Below are positions 1-7,444 of a stretch of 13,150 nucleotides of DNA, one piece after another; the first letter of the stretch is position 1; each line of letters opens with the position of its first letter. Made by a program: the position numbers and the translations under genes. The notes below the pieces were generated by a model. The model ran no database searches. It saw only the letters and a program-made list of their open reading frames with translations, and was not told where the DNA came from. This stretch comes from CAYZMS01 sp964479625 (lineage in GTDB: Bacteria; Bacteroidota; Bacteroidia; Chitinophagales; Saprospiraceae). The stretch spans positions 1 to 13,150 of the forward strand of contig CAYZMS010000055.1 of assembly GCA_964479625.1 (NCBI GenBank), read 5' to 3'.

Positions 1-207
1 AAAACCAAATATACAAATCACCAGCCCTTTTCTTTTAGTCTTTCACCCGATCCGTACAATAACGCCCATTTAACCCCTACATTTGGTTTCGGCAGTCGGT
101 TGAAACCACTCTCAGGCGAAGGCCTGAAAGGTATTTTCGGCCTGGCCGGTTTCGTATTCCCCGGTCGGGCAAGCCTTATCTTCACCAGGCCAAAACAACA
201 GGTATGA
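1..207 (+). CDS. 3' end of an unidentified protein (partial)
   Basis: Frame 1 is open from the first base to a TGA at 205-207, giving the last 68 residues of a protein whose start lies outside the window. The piece is rich in Gly, Phe, Pro and Leu (for example FGFGSRLKPLSGEGLKGIFG) and ends with RASLIFTRPKQQV. I recognise no domain. The codon choice and the lack of stops look coding, and the stop overlaps the start of the downstream gene (ATG at 204, TGA at 205). That arrangement is common for translationally coupled genes and supports this frame being real. It could be the tail of a membrane or envelope protein, but this is not shown. Confidence 0.6.
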   Translation, partial: KTKYTNHQPFSFSLSPDPYNNAHLTPTFGFGSRLKPLSGEGLKGIFGLAGFVFPGRASLIFTRPKQQV

Positions 208-1382
208 TGGATTCCAAAAGCGATAATCTATTTGAAGCATTCCCACCCATTAGCAAGGCAGAATGGTTGGCTAAGGTAGAAAAAGACCTCAGGGGAAAAC
301 CCCTGGCGGACCTTCGATGGCAGTTGGAAGAAGAAATTGAGCTCGAACCCTTCTACCATCCCGACGATATCCAAGAACAAAGGCCTCCGCTCCACCGGGG
401 TCGTTCGCAAAATCATTGGGAGATCGGGGAATATATAAAGGTATCCGACCCTAAAACCGGCAATGTGGAGGCCCTGGAAGCCCTTGCCCAGGGAGTGAAT
501 TCGCCAGTTTTCCGTCTGCGCTTTCGCCTGAAAAAAGGGGATATGGAACAACTTTTGGAATCGGTCGAATTGCCAATGATCGCTACTCACTTCACCGAAC
601 TTTATACCGATAAGGAGCCCCTTGCTATCCTGGAAACCTTTATAAATATAGTTCAAAAGCGCGCTTACGAAGGAAAATCCATCCGGGGTTCCATAGACTT
701 TGACCCCATGCTTGATTGGGAGGAAACACCGGTAGAGCTATTCGGCCAGGCTTTGCAAATGACCACGGAGTACTTGCCCCTGTTCAAGATCCTACAGGTA
801 AACGGACGATACTACCATGCCGGGCCTGCAGAAACCGCCCGGGAATTGGGTTTGATGCTGGCTAAGGCCGTAGCCTATCTGAACCTCCTTGGGGAGTATG
901 GGTTCGCACCGGAAACTGTCCAGCGACACCTGCAGTTCTCTATCGGGATAAGTATCAGCTATTTTGTCGAAATCGCGAAGATCCGGGCGCTTCGTATCCT
1001 GTGGAACAATGCTTTGGCTGCCTATGGGCTCGAAAATGCTATATCCACTGAGATCGTAGCCCATCTCGCACCGGAAACACTGGGACCAGACCCGCACACA
1101 AATATGATACAGGCCGGAACCCAGGCAATGTCGGCCATTATCGGCGGAGCTGACCGCTTGTATATCCGGGCTGCCAATCATTGGGAGGGAGAACAATCCA
1201 ACGCCTTTACCCGTCGCATCGCAAGAAATGTTCAACATATATTGGAACTGGAGAGCTACCTGGGCCGGGTATTAGACCCTGCAGCAGGAAGTTTTTATAT
1301 CGAGACCCTGACCAGTAAGCTGGCCCAAAAAGGCTGGGAGTTTTTTCAACAGTTCGAAAAACAAGGGGAATTCTACAACTGA
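204..1382 (+). CDS. mutA: Methylmalonyl-CoA mutase small (beta) subunit-like protein, short form
   Basis: This is a methylmalonyl-CoA mutase barrel protein of 392 residues. The N-terminal family signature is visible at about 38-55 (LRWQLEEEIELEPFYHPDDI), and the late-barrel pattern is present: DPHTNMIQAGTQAMSAIIGGADRLY near 293-317, then RRIARNVQHILELES and LDPAAGSFYIE. There is no C-terminal B12-binding domain, as expected for the non-catalytic small subunit, which pairs with MutB to interconvert methylmalonyl-CoA and succinyl-CoA. The protein stops just after the barrel (EKQGEFYN), where Bacteroidota homologues usually continue by some 60 residues or more, so the C-terminus looks short. Usually mutB follows directly; here a hairpin and a convergent gene follow. 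The start at 204 overlaps the upstream stop (ATGATG, so 207 is equally possible). Family assignment is firm; activity is uncertain. Confidence 0.85.
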   Translation: MMDSKSDNLFEAFPPISKAEWLAKVEKDLRGKPLADLRWQLEEEIELEPFYHPDDIQEQRPPLHRGRSQNHWEIGEYIKVSDPKTGNVEALEALAQGVNSPVFRLRFRLKKGDMEQLLESVELPMIATHFTELYTDKEPLAILETFINIVQKRAYEGKSIRGSIDFDPMLDWEETPVELFGQALQMTTEYLPLFKILQVNGRYYHAGPAETARELGLMLAKAVAYLNLLGEYGFAPETVQRHLQFSIGISISYFVEIAKIRALRILWNNALAAYGLENAISTEIVAHLAPETLGPDPHTNMIQAGTQAMSAIIGGADRLYIRAANHWEGEQSNAFTRRIARNVQHILELESYLGRVLDPAAGSFYIETLTSKLAQKGWEFFQQFEKQGEFYN

Positions 1383-1384
1383 AA

Positions 1385-1426
1385 AAGGGTGTTCCCAAAG
1401 GAAAGAATACCTTTGGGAACACCCTT
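1385..1426. terminator. Bidirectional intrinsic terminator between mutA and the fasciclin gene
   Basis: There is a perfect 17-bp inverted repeat: left arm AAGGGTGTTCCCAAAGG at 1385-1401, an 8-nt loop, and the right arm at 1410-1426. It starts 3 nt after the mutA stop. On the minus strand the stem is followed by TTTTT (A-run at 1382-1386), so the classic stem plus U-tract serves the fasciclin transcript. On the plus strand no T-run follows, but the long stem may still stop or protect the mutA mRNA. Confidence 0.85.
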
Positions 1427-1445
1427 GAGGCCTATATTGTATTGC

Positions 1446-1470
1446 GTTTGGGCTTTGATTCAAGCCAAAC
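1446..1470 (-). other. Hairpin in the 3' region of the fasciclin mRNA
   Basis: GTTTGGGCTT and AAGCCAAAC form a 9-bp stem with one bulged G and a 6-nt loop, 22 nt past the fasciclin stop codon. It lies before the strong terminator at 1385-1426 and has no T-run of its own. It is probably a secondary 3'-end structure. Confidence 0.4.
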
Positions 1471-1491
1471 TACTTTCCAGGCCATTGCTAT

Positions 1492-2466
1492 TTACAAACT
1501 AGGGATCAGGACTGCATCAATAGCGTGTACCACCCCATTGATACCCTGAACATCGGCCAGGATTACATTGGCATTGGAGCCTGCAGCATCGATCGTTACA
1601 TTGGTGCCATCGATGTTAACGGTAAAGGTACCTCCTGCCAGTGGGGTAACTTCCAAACCATCACTCAGGTTTTCAGACCGGACATTGCTACCGGATACTA
1701 CGTGGTATTTCAACACAGTATCCAACACATCAATGGGGATGTCACCGATCGTGTTCCAATCATTATTGCTATCCAAGAGCGCCTGGAAAGCATCGTTGGT
1801 AGGTGCAAAAACAGTGTAAGTTCCGGCAGGGTCTGTCAGTAAGCCCAGAAAATCAGTAGTGTGACGGGGGTCGGTCAGCGCAGCAACCAAAGAACTGAAG
1901 ACATCATTGCTGGCTGCAAAGGTGACTACTGTTGGAAGATTGATCACCGCATCCAAACCATGGATAGTCCCGTTAGAAGCTTCAATGTCAGCATTGATCA
2001 CATTGCTCTCTCCGTTTAGGACTACTCCTCCGTCCGTATCTACATATAGCGTTGTTACGATGTCCTGGCCAAAGTCAGTGGCACTAAGCGTTGAATAATA
2101 GGCAGTTTGCAGATCAGTAGATGGCAGATCTGCAGCCAACACATGATTGGTCAAAACATCGGTTAACAGATCGACGGGCACTTCATCCAGGTTGTTAAAA
2201 CCGTTAGTGGAAAGAAATGCATCAAAGGCTGCATTGTTGGGGGCAAAAACCGTGAAAGGACCATCACCGCTCAAAATGGAGGTTAACCCAGCCGCTTCAA
2301 CAGCCGCTACCAGTGAACTATAATTGGGGTTATCTGCCAATTCCTCGACAATGTTATTAGTCACGGTGACGTCGTCATCATCATCATCATCGTCATCACA
2401 TGATACAAAGGTGAAGGTACTTACAAGGGCAAGCATCCATCCGAAAAGCAAAATTGACTTTTTCAT
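1492..2466 (-). CDS. Surface lipoprotein with two fasciclin (FAS1) domains
   Basis: The 324-residue protein begins with a lipoprotein signal peptide (MKKSILLFGWMLALVSTFTF), with lipobox FVSC and lipid-anchor Cys23. Nine aspartates follow at 24-32. An acidic run right after the Cys matches the known Bacteroidota lipoprotein export signal for the outer face of the outer membrane. FAS1 domain 1 spans about 46-178 (FAPNNAAF at 74-81, later NHV, then NGTIHGLDAVI). Domain 2 spans about 185-322 (FAPTNDAF, YHVV, NGVVHAIDAVLIP). These are the H1, YH and H2 elements of the family, which acts in adhesion to surfaces, matrix or other cells. The frame extends upstream to 2586, but the ATG at 2466 is chosen because it begins the signal peptide. 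The gene stands alone, with a 240-nt upstream gap and a terminator shared with mutA. Confidence 0.93.
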   Translation of the reverse strand: MKKSILLFGWMLALVSTFTFVSCDDDDDDDDDVTVTNNIVEELADNPNYSSLVAAVEAAGLTSILSGDGPFTVFAPNNAAFDAFLSTNGFNNLDEVPVDLLTDVLTNHVLAADLPSTDLQTAYYSTLSATDFGQDIVTTLYVDTDGGVVLNGESNVINADIEASNGTIHGLDAVINLPTVVTFAASNDVFSSLVAALTDPRHTTDFLGLLTDPAGTYTVFAPTNDAFQALLDSNNDWNTIGDIPIDVLDTVLKYHVVSGSNVRSENLSDGLEVTPLAGGTFTVNIDGTNVTIDAAGSNANVILADVQGINGVVHAIDAVLIPSL

Positions 2467-2479
2467 AATCTTGTTTTTT

Positions 2480-2506
2480 AGCCCTTTTGGGCTGTTACTC
2501 GAGTAA
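2480..2506 (-). promoter_or_regulatory. Leader dyads upstream of the fasciclin gene
   Basis: Two symmetric elements sit 14-40 nt before the fasciclin start. AGCCC-TTTT-GGGCT (2480-2493) is a 5-bp stem with a 4-nt loop. TTACTCGAGTAA (2495-2506) is a perfect 12-bp palindrome. Both would lie in the mRNA leader or promoter. Neither has a T-run in the gene's direction, so they look like an operator or leader fold, not a terminator. I could not place a clear TTG / TAnnTTTG promoter here. Confidence 0.35.
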
Positions 2507-2583
2507 AAAATTTGTCCTTTAACGCGGCCTGCGGGTAGTTGTTGGAAAAAAAAGCACCGGAAAGAGGTAATGCCGCAAATCAG

Positions 2584-2619
2584 CAAAAACCTGTTTTTGT
2601 CCTGTTAAGTTTTAAACTT
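2584..2619. promoter_or_regulatory. Two more dyads in the queG-fasciclin gap
   Basis: CAAAAAC-CT-GTTTTTG (2584-2599) and AAGTTT-T-AAACTT (2607-2619) are perfect inverted repeats with very short centres, which suits protein binding better than RNA hairpins. They lie about 120-155 nt upstream of the fasciclin start and 90-125 nt past the queG stop. The rest of 2467-2707 shows no gene. Confidence 0.3.
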
Positions 2620-2707
2620 TACTGAACGAGCACATGGGGAAAACCCGAATAGGTTAGGGCCAGGAAAAACTCCAGTAGTATGAAGCAGTAGGGGAGGAGC
2701 GTAGCAG

Positions 2708-3646
2708 TTATTCTGACCGACTTTTTTCCAGGAACCGTAAATTCCTCTTTAAGCCCTTGTATCCGGTACGTTTAAGGGGGGATTTTCGGAAGACCTCCCG
2801 AAAAGTTTCTTCGGTGAGTTCCACCCAATCCTGTCGATCCATCTGAAGTAATTCCGGATGGGGAAAAAAAGCCGCTTCCCTGTGCGGGCTTGAAAAGCGA
2901 TTCCAGGGGCAAACTTCCTGGCAAATGTCGCAGCCAAAAACCCAGTCTTCCATTTTGCCCTTGAACGCTTCCGGGATAGCGTCTTTCAATTCTATCGTTA
3001 AATAGGAAATACATTTACTACCGTCGACCAAATAGCCTTCGGGAGCAATGGCATCTGTGGGGCATGCATCAATACAGCGCCGGCAGGTCCCACAGAAATC
3101 CTTGATCGGGCTATCGTAATCCAGTTCCAGGTCTATGATGAGTTCAGCTAGAAAAAAATAGGAACCCGCCTTCGGGTGGATCAATAAGGTGTTTTTTCCC
3201 GTCCAGCCGACCCCTGCTCGGGCGGCCCAGTCGCGCTCGAGTACCGGAGCGGAATCGACAAATACCCGACCCTCTACCTGCCCGACTGCTTCCCGCAGTT
3301 TAAAAAGCAACTCTTTTAACCTTGGCTTGAGGACGTAATGATAATCTTTGCCATAGGCATAACGAGCTAATTTGGGAGCATCTTCATGGATTTGTTCTTC
3401 CTCAGGGAAGTAATTATACATCAAACTAACTACCGAACGGGCGCCTGGAACAAGCTTAGTAGGATCTACCCTTTTTTCGAAATGGCTGGCCATATAGGCC
3501 ATTTCCCCATGTGCTTCGGCATGGAGCCACTGTTCCAAACGGCGGGCTTCTGGCTCCATAAATTCTGCACGGGCAATCCCAACATAATCGAATCCCAGAC
3601 GCCGGGCCTCTGTTTTCAGAAATAGGGTGCGGGCTTGTTTATTCAT
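2708..3646 (-). CDS. queG: Epoxyqueuosine reductase QueG
   Basis: This cytoplasmic enzyme catalyses the last step of queuosine synthesis, reducing epoxyqueuosine in the wobble position of GUN tRNAs with cobalamin and two [4Fe-4S] clusters. The 312-residue protein has the family's key segments. VDSAPVLERDWA at 130-141 contains the expected catalytic Asp131. The first ferredoxin-type motif is C185-G-T-C188-R-R-C191-I-D-A-C195-P, followed by Cys212. The second is C239-D-I-C242-Q-E-V-C246-P-W. The tail SPLKRTGYKGLKRN at 289-302 is typical of the family. Length fits the short QueG form; the E. coli protein is longer at its C-terminus. The ATG at 3646 gives a normal N-terminus. It stands alone, with no other queuosine gene in the window. 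Confidence 0.96.
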   Translation of the reverse strand: MNKQARTLFLKTEARRLGFDYVGIARAEFMEPEARRLEQWLHAEAHGEMAYMASHFEKRVDPTKLVPGARSVVSLMYNYFPEEEQIHEDAPKLARYAYGKDYHYVLKPRLKELLFKLREAVGQVEGRVFVDSAPVLERDWAARAGVGWTGKNTLLIHPKAGSYFFLAELIIDLELDYDSPIKDFCGTCRRCIDACPTDAIAPEGYLVDGSKCISYLTIELKDAIPEAFKGKMEDWVFGCDICQEVCPWNRFSSPHREAAFFPHPELLQMDRQDWVELTEETFREVFRKSPLKRTGYKGLKRNLRFLEKSRSE

Positions 3647-3680
3647 AAAAAAAATTCAGGCATTGATGAATTTCATTCTC

Positions 3681-3706
3681 AAGGGATGACTCAAGTCATT
3701 ACCCTT
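3681..3706. promoter_or_regulatory. Interrupted palindrome between queG and the tonB-like gene
   Basis: AAGGG-ATGACT-CA-AGTCAT-TA-CCCTT forms an 11-bp inverted repeat with a 2-nt centre and a 2-nt bulge on one side. It lies 35 nt upstream of the queG start. The tight centre suggests an operator more than an RNA hairpin. Confidence 0.35.
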
Positions 3707-3771
3707 CCATTGGGGGAATAATAACTTGTAGATGAAAATAAATCGTAAAAACAACCACAAACTGACGATTT

Positions 3772-3792
3772 AGACCAAACAAGTTTTGGTTT
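3772..3792. promoter_or_regulatory. Dyad upstream of the tonB-like gene
   Basis: AGACCAAA-CAAGT-TTTGGTTT can form an 8-bp stem (one G.U) with a 5-nt loop, about 70 nt before the TonB start. It could be an operator or a leader hairpin. The rest of 3647-3860 holds no gene, and I see no clear consensus promoter for either flanking gene. Confidence 0.3.
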
Positions 3793-3860
3793 TCCTTCGG
3801 GTTGTTCTTGTTTCTACGGTATTTCCAAATTAGTCCGACCAGGGCGCAAAACCAAACATA

Positions 3861-4808
3861 ATGATGACCAGTTTTTCATTCTCATCAACGGAGGTGCTCT
3901 ACGGGATTGTTGCGATGTTCCTGCTCATTGTTGGGATCATCTATTTCGGACGTTTCTATTTTCGAAGGAAATCCCGTATTAATTTAACTGCCAAGTACAG
4001 CGACAAGCAATGGAGATCGCCATTGGAGGGGCGTAATAAATATCCCGATGTGGATGTTTTCAGCCTGAGTCCCACTTTTTTCCGTTTTGGATTAATCGGG
4101 GCAATTGCCTTAACGATTGCAGCTTTCAACTGGACAACATTTGAGCAAGATGTTGAGGTTCCCCAGGATGCCTGGGTTATGGATGATGAGGTAGAGATCG
4201 AAATACCTCGTTCAGCTGAACCCCCACCACCACCGCCTCCTCCTCCGCCACCGGTTGTACAGGAGGTGCCCGACGGCATTGAGATCGAAGACCTTGATGA
4301 TTTAGCCGCTTTTGACCAGTCCATCGATTCAGAGACAGTAATTGATATGACGGAGTACGAGGCCAATGTTTCCGAGGAAACACCACCACCCCCACCTCCT
4401 CCACCACCTCCGGCTCCGGTAAGCAAAGTTCGGGAGATATTCAAGGTGGTAGAAGAAATGCCCCGCTTTCCCGGTTGCGAGGATATGGGTGGAACGATCA
4501 AGGAAAAACAGGCATGTGCCGAAGGCAAGCTGATGGAGTTTATCTATGCGAATATAGAATATCCTACACTGGCTAAAGAAAATGGTATAGAAGGTACAGT
4601 GATCGCAAGATTCGTAGTAGATGCTAACGGTACTATTTCTGATGTCTCCGTATTACGGGATCCGGGTGGGCTCACTGCTGAAGAAGCCATTCGGGTGATC
4701 GAACTGATGAACGAGATGCCACAAAGGTGGACGCCAGGTAAACAGCGTGGAAGACCGGTGAACGTTATGTTCACCATGCCGATAAAATTCAAATTGCAGT
4801 ACAATTAA
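3861..4808 (+). CDS. TonB-like energy transducer with two membrane segments and two proline runs
   Basis: The protein is 315 residues long. TonB links the inner-membrane proton gradient (through ExbB/ExbD) to TonB-dependent outer-membrane transporters. Hydrophobic segments lie at about 12-30 and 73-90, separated by a basic loop (RFYFRRKSR) that is probably cytoplasmic. This puts the N-terminus and the rest of the chain outside the cytoplasm. An acidic linker follows, with 11 prolines at 121-131 and 10 at 175-184; these span the periplasm and should need EF-P for translation. The C-terminal domain (about 200-315) carries MPRFPGC, Cys206 and Cys219, NIEYPTLAKENGIEGTV, WTPGKQRGRPV and a final MPIKFKLQ, the pattern of Bacteroidota TonB. 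No exbB or exbD is adjacent. ATG codons at 3861 and 3864 are both usable. Confidence 0.9.
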   Translation: MMTSFSFSSTEVLYGIVAMFLLIVGIIYFGRFYFRRKSRINLTAKYSDKQWRSPLEGRNKYPDVDVFSLSPTFFRFGLIGAIALTIAAFNWTTFEQDVEVPQDAWVMDDEVEIEIPRSAEPPPPPPPPPPPVVQEVPDGIEIEDLDDLAAFDQSIDSETVIDMTEYEANVSEETPPPPPPPPPPAPVSKVREIFKVVEEMPRFPGCEDMGGTIKEKQACAEGKLMEFIYANIEYPTLAKENGIEGTVIARFVVDANGTISDVSVLRDPGGLTAEEAIRVIELMNEMPQRWTPGKQRGRPVNVMFTMPIKFKLQYN

Positions 4809-4920
4809 AAGGACGCGGCTCCGGTTTGAAAGCCTTACCGGGACTTCCTCAGCAAAGAAAGGACAAATAAAATCGGGTTTTCCCGATGGAAAGATACATG
4901 TGAATGTGAAATTGGCATCG

Positions 4921-4950
4921 GCGCTGGGTCAGGTTTGATCCGGCGCTTTT
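4921..4950 (+). terminator. Intrinsic terminator of the tonB-like gene
   Basis: GCGCTGGGTC (4921-4930) pairs with GATCCGGCGC (4937-4946) around the loop AGGTTT, making a 10-bp stem with two G.U pairs, followed by TTTT. The G.U pairs exist only in the plus-strand RNA, so it acts for the TonB gene and not for the convergent helicase gene. A second hairpin, ATCGGG-TTTT-CCCGAT at 4872-4887, precedes it and lacks a T-run. Confidence 0.8.
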
Positions 4951-4956
4951 GTGTAT

Positions 4957-7290
4957 TTAAGACAGTATTTGCAATTTGGCAAACTTGAGCATGATCCTAC
5001 GTTCGGGACGGTCGATGTTCCGAAATTGGATGGTCGCAATGCGGTTATTGGGCCCCCCATCAATACGGAGTACCTTTCCCTTTCCAAATTTTAAATGCAG
5101 CACCTGCATCCCAGCCTGGATAGAGGCTGAAGGGCTGGGTTTAAAGCTGGAAGGGTCTACCGCCGGAGCTGCATTCCGGGCGGTAGTCTGGTCTTTGAAC
5201 ACTCCGGTCAAGCGAGCATTTCCCCCTGCTTCAGCTGGAGTTTGCCTTGGGCCGGTAATGGTCGTTAGCAGATGGTCCCCCGGTATTTCTTCCAAAAAGC
5301 GACTGGGCTCATTGTAGCGCATTTGTCCGAACCGATACCGGCTGGAGGCATAGGTCAAGGTCAGGAATTGCTCGGCCCGGGTTATGGCTACATAGAAAAG
5401 CCGCCGTTCCTCATCCATATTATCCGGGCTATCCATGGACATAAAGGAGGGGAAAAGCTTTTCCTCCAAGCCAACCAAAAATACTGCTTTAAACTCCAAC
5501 CCCTTAGCCGAATGGACAGACATGAGATGGACGTAATCTCCGGAGGCATTATCACTGTCGAAGTCGGTAATGAGGGCAATGTTTTGAAGATAGGTTGCCA
5601 GTGATTTGTCGGTCTGTCCTCCGGCATCTTCGAATTCATCCTCTTCGACAAAAGTTTTGATCCCGTCGAGCAGGGCGTTGACATTTTCCAGCCGGTTAAC
5701 GCCTTCTATAGTGACATCGGATTTCAGCAGATCCAGCAAGCCACTAGAGTGGGCCAAGGATAGGGCAGTGGTATAGGCGTCTTCCACCTGGGCTTTCTGC
5801 CTGCCTGACTCGATAATTGCCTTAAACTTATCGAGGCTTCTACGGGGCCGCTCGCTCAGGGGCGTTTGGTTTTGCGCTTCCCAAAGCGGAAGGTTTTTTT
5901 GAAGGGCAAGCTGGCTGATCTTGTCGACGGTGGAATTACCGATTCCTCGCTTGGGGAAATTGACCACTCTGCGAAAGGCCTCATCATCTCGCTGGTTGAC
6001 GGCAAGCCGCAAATAGGCAAGGAGGTCCTTAACTTCTTTACGCTGATAGAATGATAAGCCCCCGAATACCTTGTAAGCTACGTTGTACCGGCGCAGGTAT
6101 TCTTCAAAGATCCGGGATTGCGCATTGGTCCGGTAAAGAATAGCAATTTCCTTATTGGCCAGGTGGAACCTGTTCTTGTATTCCACAATGGTATCCGCTA
6201 CCCGCTTTCCCTCTTCAGTGTCCGTCAAGGCCCGGATGAGGTTGATCTTGTTGCCCCCGCCTTTATCCGACCAAATGCGCTTTTGGATCTGTCGGCGGTT
6301 ATTGAGGATAACCGAATTGGCGGCCTGGACGATGTGCTCGGTGGAGCGGTAATTTTGTTCGAGCTTAAAGACCTGAATGTCAAAGGGCTGGAAATCAGTT
6401 TCGAAATCGAGGATATTCTGGATAGTGGCCCCGCGAAAAGCATAAATACTTTGCGCATCATCACCCACGACGCAAATATTGCGGTGACTCTGCTCAAACT
6501 GTATGAGCTTTTTTACGATTGCATACTGCAGATAGTTGGTATCCTGGAACTCATCTACCAAGACATACTGAAATTTCTGACGATATTTTTCCAGAATATT
6601 GTCCGGGTTCTTTTGAAAAAGTTCGTAAAGGCGGAAAAGCAGGTCGTCAAAATCCATTGCACCGGAGCGTTTGCAGCGGAGTACGTATTCCGTATAGACC
6701 TTATGGAGCTGTGGGCGTTTAGCTGTATTGTCCTGCTCCAGTAAATCGTCATTGAGTTCGTACAACTTTGGGGTGATCAAATTGCTTTTTGCAGAAGAAA
6801 TACGGGAAAGTACGCCATTGGCACCGTAGGCGTTCTTATCGAGTTGTAGATCCTTTATAATGGCGTTGATCACGCTTTTGCTGTCGTCTGTATCATAGAT
6901 GGTGAAATTGGAAGGATAGCCGATCTTTTCCGCTTCTACCCGGAGGATGCGGGCGAAGATGGAGTGAAAAGTCCCGGCCCAAACGGTATTGGCCTTATCG
7001 CCGACTACCTGCGCTATACGGGCCTTCATTTCTCTTGCCGCTTTATTGGTAAAGGTCAGGGCAAGGATCTGCCAGGGAGGGACCCCTTTCTCGATCAGAC
7101 GGGCAATTCGAAAAGTGAGGACACGGGTCTTACCGGAGCCCGGTCCGGCTACTACTAATACCGGGCCTTCTGTAGCTTCTACTGCGGCGCGTTGTACGGG
7201 ATTGAGATGATCTAAATAGGACGACACAAATGACGCTTTAATGATGAAATGGAAAGCGTCCGAAATTAAAACATTTATTTTTAAAAACAA
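4957..7290 (-). CDS. ATP-dependent DNA helicase of the UvrD/PcrA family
   Basis: This is an SF1A 3'-5' helicase acting in DNA repair, replication restart and removal of protein blocks. Motifs in order: Q-motif LNPVQ at 29-33; Walker A AGPGSGKT at 48-55; motif Ia LTFTNKAAREM at 78-88; Walker B VDEFQDTN at 245-252; motif III VVGDDAQSIYAFRGA at 274-288; motif IV QNYRS at 312-316; motif V VHLMSVHSAKGLEF at 587-600; motif VI RLFYVAITRAE at 630-640. The tail (about 725-777, VLHLKFGKGKVL) is the Tudor-like domain that in PcrA contacts RNA polymerase. Length is normal. The ATG at 7290 adds 21 unusual residues; GTG at 7227 (MSSYLDHLNPVQ) starts where most relatives start and may be the true start. The terminator at 4921 is specific to the opposite gene, so I see no dedicated terminator for this one. 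Confidence 0.95.
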   Translation of the reverse strand: MFLKINVLISDAFHFIIKASFVSSYLDHLNPVQRAAVEATEGPVLVVAGPGSGKTRVLTFRIARLIEKGVPPWQILALTFTNKAAREMKARIAQVVGDKANTVWAGTFHSIFARILRVEAEKIGYPSNFTIYDTDDSKSVINAIIKDLQLDKNAYGANGVLSRISSAKSNLITPKLYELNDDLLEQDNTAKRPQLHKVYTEYVLRCKRSGAMDFDDLLFRLYELFQKNPDNILEKYRQKFQYVLVDEFQDTNYLQYAIVKKLIQFEQSHRNICVVGDDAQSIYAFRGATIQNILDFETDFQPFDIQVFKLEQNYRSTEHIVQAANSVILNNRRQIQKRIWSDKGGGNKINLIRALTDTEEGKRVADTIVEYKNRFHLANKEIAILYRTNAQSRIFEEYLRRYNVAYKVFGGLSFYQRKEVKDLLAYLRLAVNQRDDEAFRRVVNFPKRGIGNSTVDKISQLALQKNLPLWEAQNQTPLSERPRRSLDKFKAIIESGRQKAQVEDAYTTALSLAHSSGLLDLLKSDVTIEGVNRLENVNALLDGIKTFVEEDEFEDAGGQTDKSLATYLQNIALITDFDSDNASGDYVHLMSVHSAKGLEFKAVFLVGLEEKLFPSFMSMDSPDNMDEERRLFYVAITRAEQFLTLTYASSRYRFGQMRYNEPSRFLEEIPGDHLLTTITGPRQTPAEAGGNARLTGVFKDQTTARNAAPAVDPSSFKPSPSASIQAGMQVLHLKFGKGKVLRIDGGPNNRIATIQFRNIDRPERRIMLKFAKLQILS

Positions 7291-7348
7291 TAAGGTTGGG
7301 AAAACTATTCTCTGTTGAGAGTCATGGAGCAGTGGTTTGTAAAGGCTT

Positions 7349-7379
7349 AAAAAAGGTAGGGCGCCCTTAAGCGCCCTAC
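7349..7379 (-). terminator. Intrinsic terminator downstream of the exported-protein gene
   Basis: GTAGGGCGC (7356-7364) and GCGCCCTAC (7371-7379) form a perfect 9-bp stem with loop CCTTAA. On the minus strand it is followed by a C and TTTTTT (A-run at 7349-7354). Five As also follow on the plus strand side, so some activity toward the helicase side is possible. It lies 65 nt past the stop of the exported-protein gene and separates it from the helicase. Confidence 0.85.
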
Positions 7380-7418
7380 AAAAATCCTCGTTAAGAAACC
7401 CTTCACAAAATATTCATG

Positions 7419-7436
7419 ACGCAAGAAGGCTTGCGT
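7419..7436 (-). other. Hairpin just after the exported-protein stop codon
   Basis: ACGCAAG-AAGG-CTTGCGT is a perfect 7-bp stem with a 4-nt loop, 8 nt past the stop codon. There is no T-run. It is the first of two hairpins in this 3' region and may block 3'-exonucleases. Confidence 0.45.
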
Positions 7437-7444
7437 GTAAATCA

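Noticed and set aside
2367..2397. Trinucleotide run as a possible microsatellite
   Set aside because: It is explained by the poly-Asp stretch of the lipoprotein; mixed GAT/GAC codons break the perfect repeat.
3956..4528. Long minus-strand frame with runs of glycine opposite the TonB gene
   Set aside because: The glycine runs are just the complement of the proline codons. The plus-strand frame has clear TonB motifs.
4872..4887. ATCGGG-TTTT-CCCGAT hairpin as the main TonB terminator
   Set aside because: No T-run follows; the hairpin at 4921-4950 with TTTT is the better terminator.
6118..6744. 208-codon plus-strand frame inside the helicase gene
   Set aside because: It lies antisense to conserved helicase motifs and shows no recognisable domain.
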